From Nitrospirae bacterium UBA4572 (lineage in GTDB: Bacteria > Nitrospirota > Leptospirillia > Leptospirillales > Leptospirillaceae), in assembly GCA_002387725.1 (NCBI GenBank), contig DGKK01000051.1, positions 32,102 through 38,602 on the forward strand: a stretch of DNA of 6,501 bases. Reading direction: 5' to 3'. The notes beneath the pieces were generated by a model. It was not told where the DNA came from, searched no databases, and saw only the letters and a program-made list of their open reading frames with translations. Positions 1 through 5,112 of the stretch are shown here, piece after piece (position 1 is the first letter of the stretch; every line of letters starts with the position of its first letter). The position numbers and the translations under genes were made by a program.

Positions 1-954
1 ACAGACGAGATGGTAGCCTCCCCGGCTGTCCGAGGCTTCGCCCCAGGGGATGGAGAGGCTGGCGGTCAGGGCCCCGGGGAAGGTCTTGTCCTCGTGGACC
101 TTCAGCACCATCGCCGAGGTTCGGTAAACCTTCCGCTGGAGAGCTGTCAGTCGCGGAGGAAGGCGAAGTCCCTCCTGCCACGTTTTCCATAGCTCCACCT
201 GCTCGTCCCATTGGGGCTCGAAGCCGTCCGCCAGTGCCGACAGCGCAAGCGTCGAGGCGGCCTCGGGGCTTGAGCCAAAGGCCAGGGCCAGCGTCCCGGC
301 GGGCCCCCCTTCCCCCATCAGAGCCACCTGACCCGGACCCGCCGAATCCCATGTCCAGGCCATTCGGCCGTGGCGGGAGAAATCCTGCCATCCGTCGCTC
401 TCCTCCGTCTCGCCACAGGAGAGACGGGAGAAGAGCTCCTCTCCGCCGGAGCCCATTCCTCCCAGGGAGAGGGAAAAGGGACCCTGGCTTGCGGTCAGGA
501 ATCGTCGTCCGTGCCACTCGAGAACCTGTGCCGTATTCCCGAAGGCCTGGCCTCCCAGCCGGGAGGAGAGGAGGGGATAGACCCGAAGCGGATCATCGGA
601 GACGAGATGGTATTCGACAAGAAGGACCTCCCGGGCCGGCGAGGCCACCACCCGAGCCGTGAAGAGAAAGCGGTCGTGGGTATGGCGGAGCGTTACTGCC
701 GGAATTCCCTCCCCGGCCGTCTCGATCTGGACGTTTTTTCCGCCTTTGAGCTCGATCCAGAAGCCCCGGTCGTCGGCAACGATGAACCCCAAGTCCTTGA
801 TGCCGGGGATATCGACCCGGGGAGAGTAGACCTCGGAGATGATTCCCTGGGAGAGGGTGAACCAAAGGCGGGAAGGTCCAAGGGATCCCCCTACCATCTC
901 CTTGGCGGCCGGACTCCAGACCGCCCGGGTTCCCCGGGCTTCAGGAGCCTTCAT
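1..954 (-). CDS. Glucoamylase-type GH15 glycoside hydrolase, N-terminal part (runs off the left edge)
   Basis: The open frame reads leftwards from the ATG at 954 and is still open at base 1, giving 318 residues. Family GH15 enzymes (glucoamylase, glucodextranase) release glucose from the non-reducing ends of alpha-glucans. Near the N-terminus, WSPAAKEMVGG (13-23), SRLWFTL (28-34) and EVYSPRVDIPGIKDLGFIV (41-59) match the opening beta-domain of bacterial GH15 proteins. At 290-317, KTFPGALTASLSIPWG followed by GGYHLV is the start of the (alpha/alpha)6 catalytic barrel, just before the expected W-x-RD substrate-binding motif. The catalytic glutamates lie outside the window. The start is supported by GGGGAG (plus 963-968) 8 bases upstream. 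There is no hydrophobic leader, so a cytoplasmic enzyme is likely. Residue 318 is Cys where this motif commonly has Trp. Family assignment is firm; the exact substrate (maltodextrin, glycogen, isomalto- or trehalose-type) is not. Confidence 0.9.
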   Translation of the reverse strand, partial: MKAPEARGTRAVWSPAAKEMVGGSLGPSRLWFTLSQGIISEVYSPRVDIPGIKDLGFIVADDRGFWIELKGGKNVQIETAGEGIPAVTLRHTHDRFLFTARVVASPAREVLLVEYHLVSDDPLRVYPLLSSRLGGQAFGNTAQVLEWHGRRFLTASQGPFSLSLGGMGSGGEELFSRLSCGETEESDGWQDFSRHGRMAWTWDSAGPGQVALMGEGGPAGTLALAFGSSPEAASTLALSALADGFEPQWDEQVELWKTWQEGLRLPPRLTALQRKVYRTSAMVLKVHEDKTFPGALTASLSIPWGEASDSRGGYHLVC

Positions 955-1072
955 GAAAGACACTCCCCGACCCGCCTCTCTCCCTCTTTTCGTGGAGCCA
1001 AGGCACCCAACCTCTGGATCATCGGCGCATCTCCAACAAGATTAACGGCATATGGAAGCTCCGAGTCTGTTC

Positions 1073-1089
1073 GGGAGCCGTCTCCCTTC
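1073..1089 (+). repeat. Hairpin-forming intergenic repeat, copy 1
   Basis: GGGAG CCGT CTCCC TTC: a 5-bp perfect stem with a CCGT loop. The same 17 bases occur on the minus strand at 5067-5083, in the galT-aldolase gap. Here the flanks do not extend the stem. The copy lies about 120 bases upstream of the glucoamylase start, in reverse orientation relative to that gene, and about 150 bases upstream of the repeat-protein start. It could be part of a dispersed palindromic element or a chance match favoured by purine/pyrimidine-rich sequence. Confidence 0.45.
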
Positions 1090-1129
1090 CTCCGGAACCC
1101 CCCTAAAGAGTAAATCGGAAAAAAAGGTG

Positions 1130-1135
1130 TATAAT
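1130..1135 (+). promoter_or_regulatory. Candidate -10 box for the repeat-protein gene
   Basis: A perfect TATAAT sits in the AT-rich pocket, preceded directly by TG and by a run of seven A (1119-1125). No good TTGACA-like hexamer is found 16-18 bases upstream; the best-placed hexamer, AGAGTA at 1107-1112, is poor. Transcription would begin near 1142, giving a leader of roughly 97 bases before the ATG at 1239. The assignment rests on one hexamer and local composition. Confidence 0.4.
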
Positions 1136-1170
1136 GGAAGACGCAGCTGATTCGATTTCAAAAAGATCCA

Positions 1171-1201
1171 ACAAGACAATTTCTTGTAAGGAAAATCCTT
1201 A
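1171..1201 (+). other. Two small hairpins in the presumed leader of the repeat-protein gene
   Basis: ACAAGA (1171-1176) pairs with TCTTGT (1182-1187) across a CAATT loop. TAAGGA (1187-1192) pairs with TCCTTA (1196-1201) across an AAA loop. The two 6-bp stems share base 1187 and so would compete or stack. AAGACAAT occurs twice, at 1173-1180 and 1202-1209, 29 bases apart. The second stem hides a Shine-Dalgarno-like TAAGGA that has no start codon at the right distance. The real ribosome site (1227-1232) is outside both stems. Stems this short in AT-rich DNA may be chance. Confidence 0.3.
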
Positions 1202-1238
1202 AAGACAATCAATTGTGTCGATCAAAAAGGAGACGAGA

Positions 1239-1610
1239 ATGGATTCAGGTAAGAGCCCCAACTCCCTCGACCGATTCTCCTCGTTCATGACAGAGGTCGA
1301 AGCCCTCCGCCCCTCCCTCTTGGGACTCGACAGCTTCCGGGGTCTCAAGGTCGAGATCGAACGCTTCCGGAGCTTTATGGCCGAGCTCGACAAGTTCAAG
1401 CTGCTTCTGGCCGAGATGGATCGCTTCCGGACCTTCTTTCTCTCCGAGCAGGACCGGATGAAATCCCTCATGGCGGAAATGGAGCGGTTTTCAGGGGTGA
1501 TCGCCGAGGTCGAACGGCTCCGCCCCTTTATGGGAGAGCTCGACAGCTTCCGGGCCTCTCTCGACGAGCTGGAGCGCTTCAAGAGCTTCATGGCCGAACG
1601 AAAGCCCTAA
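1239..1610 (+). CDS. Small decapeptide-repeat protein of unknown function
   Basis: The product has 123 residues. The start is the ATG at 1239, because AAGGAG (1227-1232) lies 6 bases upstream. An in-frame GTG at 1215 would put that ribosome site inside the gene and has none of its own. After a polar head (1-9), residues 10-120 are eleven consecutive 10-residue units, one with a single extra residue (60-70), and then RKP. The consensus is hydrophobic-D/E-R-F-R/K-x-F/L-M-A-E, as in IERFRSFMAE and LERFKSFMAE. Position 2 is acidic in all eleven units and position 10 is Glu in ten. There is no Cys, His, Trp or Tyr, and there are 14 Phe. No signal peptide or membrane segment is visible, and composition strongly favours helix. 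I recognise no family. It is the only plus-strand gene here, facing away from the glucoamylase gene and converging on the branching-enzyme gene. A structural, scaffold or surface/granule-coating role is possible but is speculation. Confidence 0.8.
   Translation: MDSGKSPNSLDRFSSFMTEVEALRPSLLGLDSFRGLKVEIERFRSFMAELDKFKLLLAEMDRFRTFFLSEQDRMKSLMAEMERFSGVIAEVERLRPFMGELDSFRASLDELERFKSFMAERKP
1266..1598 (+). repeat. Eleven tandem 30-base coding repeats (decapeptide units)
   Basis: Ten units of 30 bases and one of 33 (the sixth, starting at 1416) lie head to tail without gaps and in one reading frame. The units are diverged at DNA level, but recurrent cores remain, such as CTCGACAGCTTCCGG in units 3 and 10. 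Units 1-4 (residues 10-49) align with units 8-11 (residues 81-120) at 23 of 40 residues, suggesting a larger duplication on top of the unit repeat. The conserved protein pattern with drifting codons points to old duplication under selection for the protein, not a recent slippage array. Confidence 0.85.
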
Positions 1611-1622
1611 AATCTCCCGAGA

Positions 1623-1640
1623 GCCGGAGGAGACTCCGGC
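1623..1640. terminator. GC-rich hairpin between two convergent genes
   Basis: GCCGGAG (1623-1629) pairs perfectly with CTCCGGC (1634-1640) around a GAGA loop. It lies 12 bases after the stop of the repeat-protein gene and 15 bases after the stop of the branching-enzyme gene on the other strand, so it could end transcripts from both sides. Neither side has a proper T-run; the best is four T on the minus strand near 1610-1613. It may block or protect 3' ends more than act as a classic intrinsic terminator. Confidence 0.5.
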
Positions 1641-1655
1641 CCCGAGAACAAGAAA

Positions 1656-3239
1656 TCAGGGAAGAAAGACGGAGAAGTCGAGCTCGGGAAAGAGGGCGTC
1701 CTTGTCACGGATTTCCCGAAGGACATCCTCCCGGAAGCGTCCTCCAACGACCATCTCCCGCAGGACCCAGAAACGGTAGAGATGGTTCTTGATCCGGTCG
1801 ACGGCATAGTCGATCATGGTCCCCGTTGTCATGATGAAGGGCCAGTCGGAGCTTTGTGCCAGGAGAAGCTCCCGGGCCATCTGATTGAGGATTTCCCGGT
1901 CCTGTCCCGACACGCGTCCCGAATGCGTGGCCAGGCGGGCCATCTCCCGCGCCGCCTCGAAAAGGGGCGCATAGATCCAGTCGTTCGTGGAATTCATCCA
2001 GAACTCGTAGTAGCCATTCTCTCCCCAGGAGGAAGGCTCGGGCTCTCCCCCCGAAGCCGGGATGCCCTGCCTCACGAGCTCCACCGGGGTATGGACGGAC
2101 AGGCTCCGGCGCCGTGCCACCTCCCGGTAGACCTCCTCGAGGAAGTCCACCCCCTCAAACCACCAGTGGCCAAAGAGCTCCGCATCATAGGGACAGACGA
2201 TAGTCGGATCGATCCCCAGGGCGGTCGTGAGATCGGCCACCTGGGCCTCCCTTCGGGAAACAAAGTCCCGGGCGTGAACCTTGACCCTCTCCCGGGCCAG
2301 TTCGGGATCGTAGATCTCCTTCTGGTCTGTGGCCCCGGTGATCCGATGGTATTTCAGCCCGGTCATTCCCCGGGGGCCATCGGTATGGAGATAGGGACGG
2401 ATATAGTCGTAATCGAGATCGTAGCCGATGTCCCGATAGAAGTCCCGGTAGAGAGGATCCCCGGGGTACCCTTCCTTGGCGCTCCAGACCTGTCGGGAGC
2501 TGTCGGGATCCCGGCCGAAGGCCCAGACGCCCGCCGGGGTGACGAGGGGGGCATAGACCCCGGCCGGGGGACGGGGATCGGCATAGAGAAGCCCGTGGGA
2601 CTCCATGAAGAAAAAGCGGATTCCTTCCTTGCGAAGGATGCGGTCCACTCCGTCGTAGTAGGCACATTCGGGAAGCCAGATCCCCTGGGGATCCCGGCCA
2701 AAGACGCGGCGAAAGGTGGAGACTCCCACCCGTACCTGGGCCTCCACCGACCCGGGAACCTCCTGAAGGAAGGGGAAGTAGCCATGGGTCGCTCCGCAGG
2801 TGATGCCTTCGAGCATCCCCCGGTCCATGTGGCGCCGGAAGCCCGCGAGGATATTCCTCCCGAGCCCTTCCCGGTAAAACCCTTCAAGATGGGCCAGATG
2901 GCCCTCGTAGAATCTTGCGATCTTCTCGTAGGGTCCCCCCCGGGTCCTCGCCACCTCCCGACCGGCCAGCTCGCGGAGAAGGGAGAGGCGGGCCTCGAAA
3001 CGGCCCATGAGGAGGGGATCCTCCAGCATGGAGACCAGCGTGGGGGAGAGGGTCATGGTGATCCGGAATCCGACCCCTTCGCGATCGAGCCGGTCGAACA
3101 TGGCAAGAAGGGGGAGATAGGTCTCGATCAGTCCCTCGAAGAACCAGTTTTCCTCAAGAAAGATCGGATGATCCGGATGGCGCACGTAAGGAAGATGGGC
3201 ATGGAGCACAAAGACGAGGTTCCCTCGGGGGGTCGCCAT
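1656..3239 (-). CDS. GH57 1,4-alpha-glucan branching enzyme (short, AmyC-like form)
   Basis: The product has 527 residues. It would cut an alpha-1,4-glucan chain and reattach it as an alpha-1,6 branch, in the cytoplasm. All five GH57 conserved regions are present: HAHLPYV (13-19), ITCGATHGYFP (146-156), GIWLPECAY (186-194), CPYDAELFGHWWFEG (349-363) and SSWGENGYYEFW (403-414). By family comparison Glu191 is the nucleophile and Asp352 the acid/base. SSDWPFIM (463-470) is the usual C-terminal helical-domain signature. The length equals short GH57 enzymes such as Thermotoga maritima AmyC, not the roughly 670-residue archaeal form. The ATG at 3239 has AAAGGA 6 bases upstream and starts right at the family N-terminus; the in-frame ATG at 3422 would add 61 residues unlike the family. 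No signal peptide is present. Short members can have high hydrolytic activity, so alpha-amylase side activity is possible. The 359-base gap upstream suggests its own promoter. Confidence 0.92.
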   Translation of the reverse strand: MATPRGNLVFVLHAHLPYVRHPDHPIFLEENWFFEGLIETYLPLLAMFDRLDREGVGFRITMTLSPTLVSMLEDPLLMGRFEARLSLLRELAGREVARTRGGPYEKIARFYEGHLAHLEGFYREGLGRNILAGFRRHMDRGMLEGITCGATHGYFPFLQEVPGSVEAQVRVGVSTFRRVFGRDPQGIWLPECAYYDGVDRILRKEGIRFFFMESHGLLYADPRPPAGVYAPLVTPAGVWAFGRDPDSSRQVWSAKEGYPGDPLYRDFYRDIGYDLDYDYIRPYLHTDGPRGMTGLKYHRITGATDQKEIYDPELARERVKVHARDFVSRREAQVADLTTALGIDPTIVCPYDAELFGHWWFEGVDFLEEVYREVARRRSLSVHTPVELVRQGIPASGGEPEPSSWGENGYYEFWMNSTNDWIYAPLFEAAREMARLATHSGRVSGQDREILNQMARELLLAQSSDWPFIMTTGTMIDYAVDRIKNHLYRFWVLREMVVGGRFREDVLREIRDKDALFPELDFSVFLP

Positions 3240-3598
3240 AATCGATCCTTTCTCTCCGGGTGGAGTCAGACATATGAACCGGAAGATTGACACAATGTGG
3301 ACAAGGTGCCTGCCATCGGCTCCCGGAAGGGGTCCGGAAAACTTCTCGGAGGCCAGAGCTTGGCGAAATCCTTTTTCCTTTTGACCGGAAAGGTCCCGGG
3401 GCCGATGAGCGATCCTTTCCATGAACTTCCCGTGGGTCCCCTCGGGAGATCAGGAAATCGCCTTCGGGACAAAGGTCAGAGACACCTTCCCTCATCGACG
3501 GAATTTCCGTCTCCCCACCCCCAAGAGACCCCGGATCAATACCGGTAAAGACCTTTCACCCTGAAAAACGATGCGTGGAGAAATGAGCGAGATCCGGG
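3240..3598. other. Long intergenic gap between aldolase-like and branching-enzyme genes
   Basis: This is 359 bases with no gene I can support. Minus-strand open frames extend upstream of the branching-enzyme start but have no family match and no good ribosome site. Notable pieces are a 15-base palindrome at 3497-3511, a small symmetric motif ATTG ACA CAAT (3286-3296) about 50 bases upstream of the branching-enzyme start, and GGAAAGG (3387-3393) pairing with CCTTTCC (3414-3420) over a 20-base loop. No clear terminator with a T-run follows the aldolase stop, and no confident -35/-10 pair precedes the branching-enzyme gene, though one of these is expected here. Confidence 0.5.
3497..3511. promoter_or_regulatory. 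15-base palindrome, operator-like
   Basis: GACGGAA, a single central T, then TTCCGTC: 7-base arms with perfect symmetry. The one-base centre is too tight for an RNA hairpin loop without losing pairs, so a protein-binding DNA palindrome is the better reading. It lies about 90 bases beyond the aldolase stop and about 260 bases upstream of the branching-enzyme start. No regulator is identified. Confidence 0.3.
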
Positions 3599-4978
3599 TT
3601 AGCGGCCTCCCCCCACCACATGCCTCCCCACCACAGATGAGGTCTTCTCAAGACCCAGTTTTCTGAAGAGGGAAACGAAGGTGGCCTCGAGATCGTCCAT
3701 GATCTTGTCGGTCACGGGGGCGGGGAGTTCGAGAAGGGCCTTCTTGAAGGGGCCATAGACCCTCTTCCGGTTCTTGTAGAAGAACTGCTCCTCCGTCTCT
3801 CCGGCCTTGCGCTCCGACGCAAACTCCTTTGTCATGTAGGCCTCCATCTCCTTTTTGAGCGCGGAGGGGAAGGAAGGGTGGTCGAAGACGGCGTTCTGGA
3901 AGCCGGTGGCCAAATGGATCTCGAGGGTCCGCACCTTGGGGAAATGGTCGAAGAGATCCGGAGGCAGGGTTGAGGCCCCATGCTGAACGGCTCCCCCCAT
4001 GTGATAGCGGCTCCGGGCCCTTTCACCCAGGGCCTCGAGTGTCGCAAAGTCGAGTTTGACCGGTGCGATGCGGCCATCGGGAAGGGGCACCCCTCCGTGG
4101 GAGGTGCCCGTCTGCACGCTGATCTTGCTGATTCCCGTAGCCCGGGCATCGTGCCTTGCCAGCTCTTCCCGGTAAACTTCCATGAAGGCATCGAGCTCTG
4201 CCGGGGTGGAGTTTTCCTTTCCGACCTCCCCGATCTCGCCGCCCACGGAGACGGGCTCATGGGAGCCTTCGGGGGTGATCTGCCGGATAAAGTGGGTCAG
4301 AAGGGCTGTCATCCGGCCGTTTTCCCGCTGCTGGTCCCGCAGGTCGCTCGGTTCGAGGGTCACCAGGGTCGAGGCGTCGATGTCGATGTTTCGGTAACCG
4401 GCGTCGATCGACTCCTGGATCAGCTTTTTGAGGCCCAGAATCTCGGCCTCGGGATCCTTGGCGTAGTTTTTGGCATTGAACTGGTAGTGGTCACCCTGAA
4501 CAAAGACCGGACCCGTCACGCCTTCGGCCAACGCCCCGGCCATGACAAGCCCCGCATACTCCATGGGACGCTGATAGGTGTAGCCGATCTCGCTCTTGGC
4601 CAGCTCGAAGATCACCGGCCCCCCGTCGATCGCCTTCATCGCCCGGAAGATGCGCCGGACGGTGAGGAAGGTCAGCCCACGGATGTTGATGGCCGGCACG
4701 GTGAAGCCCTTCTCCTCCCCGCGTCCGATGGCCCGATACAGGGGTTCGATGGAGGCCAGGCGGGCTCCCGACCGGCCAAAGGCATCGCGGACAAGGCGAA
4801 AGGCGGCGGTGCGCATGTCGGCCACAGGATGGAACAGGAGGTCTTCCATGGCCGCGCCAAGAAACTCCCGGACAAATCGGGGAAGGTCGGTGACAGCGGG
4901 ACTTCCTCCGGGGAAATCCGCCACGTATCGGTAGCGTTTTTGCCAGTCTGCCAGCGTTTCATGGGCTTTGTCGGACAT
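3599..4978 (-). CDS. Class II fructose-bisphosphate aldolase-like protein with N-terminal extension
   Basis: The product has 459 residues and belongs to the zinc-dependent class II (FbaA/tagatose-bisphosphate) aldolase superfamily, which cleaves or forms ketose-1,6-bisphosphates. The barrel begins around KGFTVPAINIRGLTF (90-104). Expected metal and active-site segments follow: GDHYQFN (162-168, His164), NIDIDAS (197-203), GGEIGEVGKEN (246-256), QTGTSHGG (289-296, His294) and VQHGAST (331-337, His333). It is longer than the usual 285-360 residues: about 85 extra residues precede the barrel, and the end is Gly-rich (VVGGGR). The start has a near-perfect AAGGAGGT, with GGAGG 6 bases before the ATG. 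It lies 134 bases after galT, with a strong hairpin between them, so cotranscription with galT is possible but not certain. GDHYQFN also recalls the GatZ/KbaZ proteins associated with tagatose-bisphosphate aldolase, so fructose-1,6-bisphosphate is only the most likely substrate. Confidence 0.85.
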   Translation of the reverse strand: MSDKAHETLADWQKRYRYVADFPGGSPAVTDLPRFVREFLGAAMEDLLFHPVADMRTAAFRLVRDAFGRSGARLASIEPLYRAIGRGEEKGFTVPAINIRGLTFLTVRRIFRAMKAIDGGPVIFELAKSEIGYTYQRPMEYAGLVMAGALAEGVTGPVFVQGDHYQFNAKNYAKDPEAEILGLKKLIQESIDAGYRNIDIDASTLVTLEPSDLRDQQRENGRMTALLTHFIRQITPEGSHEPVSVGGEIGEVGKENSTPAELDAFMEVYREELARHDARATGISKISVQTGTSHGGVPLPDGRIAPVKLDFATLEALGERARSRYHMGGAVQHGASTLPPDLFDHFPKVRTLEIHLATGFQNAVFDHPSFPSALKKEMEAYMTKEFASERKAGETEEQFFYKNRKRVYGPFKKALLELPAPVTDKIMDDLEATFVSLFRKLGLEKTSSVVGRHVVGGGR

Positions 4979-5063
4979 CGTGCACCTCCTTCGGGTTGGG
5001 CGTCATCGCAGTGACAATATGGTCTGTTTCTCTCCGAACTCTTCTCCTGAACACGGTCAGGTC

Positions 5064-5089
5064 CCAGAAGGGAGACGGCTCCCTTCCGG
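5064..5089 (-). repeat. Strong hairpin in the galT-aldolase gap; intergenic repeat copy 2
   Basis: In the minus-strand RNA, CCGGAAGGGAG pairs with CTCCCTTCTGG around a CCGT loop: 11 pairs, one of them G-U. That pair would be A-C on the plus strand, so the structure favours minus-strand RNA, the sense of the flanking genes. It begins 24 bases after the galT stop. No T-run follows, so it is not a standard terminator; it may be a processing or 3'-end stabilising stem, or a leaky attenuator that sets different levels for galT and the aldolase gene. It shares 17 identical bases with the hairpin at 1073-1089. The rest of the gap (4979-5112) shows only the aldolase ribosome site (4984-4991). Confidence 0.55.
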
Positions 5090-5112
5090 AAAGGCCCTGA
5101 GTCCAAAACCTG

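Larger units (their letters stand above)
955..1238. other. Divergent intergenic region between glucoamylase and repeat-protein genes
   Basis: This 284-base gap has starts facing away on both sides, so it should carry promoters in both directions. Bases 955-1100 are GC-rich and hold no gene I recognise; a GGGAG/CTCCC hairpin lies at 1073-1086. From about 1104 to 1228 the composition turns AT-rich, with a run of seven A (1119-1125) next to TATAAT. I could not find a convincing minus-strand promoter for the glucoamylase gene: ATTATA-like bases overlap the plus-strand -10 in reverse, but no well-spaced -35 goes with them. Longer open frames crossing this stretch are antisense shadows of the glucoamylase gene. 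Confidence 0.6.

Noticed and set aside
370..1113. 247-codon plus-strand open frame opposite the glucoamylase gene
   Set aside because: It is antisense to a clear GH15 coding frame; the product shows no family features and its start has no ribosome site. Long antisense frames are common in GC-rich DNA.
1199..1591. 130-codon open frame on the minus strand across the repeat-protein gene
   Set aside because: It is opened by the 30-base periodicity of the real gene, gives a Ser/Arg-rich low-complexity product and has no supporting start context. The plus frame has a clean Shine-Dalgarno and a regular conserved pattern.
1782..3290. 502-codon plus-strand open frame opposite the branching-enzyme gene
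   Set aside because: The minus frame carries all five GH57 regions with catalytic residues; the plus product is Gly/Asp/Pro-rich antisense with no recognisable motif.
3287..3292. TTGACA on the plus strand as a -35 box
   Set aside because: No TATAAT-like hexamer at 16-18 bases downstream and no plus-strand gene follows; it lies against the branching-enzyme gene.
3387..3420. GGAAAGG/CCTTTCC inverted repeat as a terminator or riboswitch
   Set aside because: Only 7 pairs over a 20-base loop, no T-run and no recognisable aptamer; expected by chance in this composition.
3240..3422. Longer branching-enzyme start at 3422 (61 more residues)
   Set aside because: The extra residues are unlike the GH57 N-terminus, and the ATG at 3239 has AAAGGA at the right distance and begins at the conserved strand.
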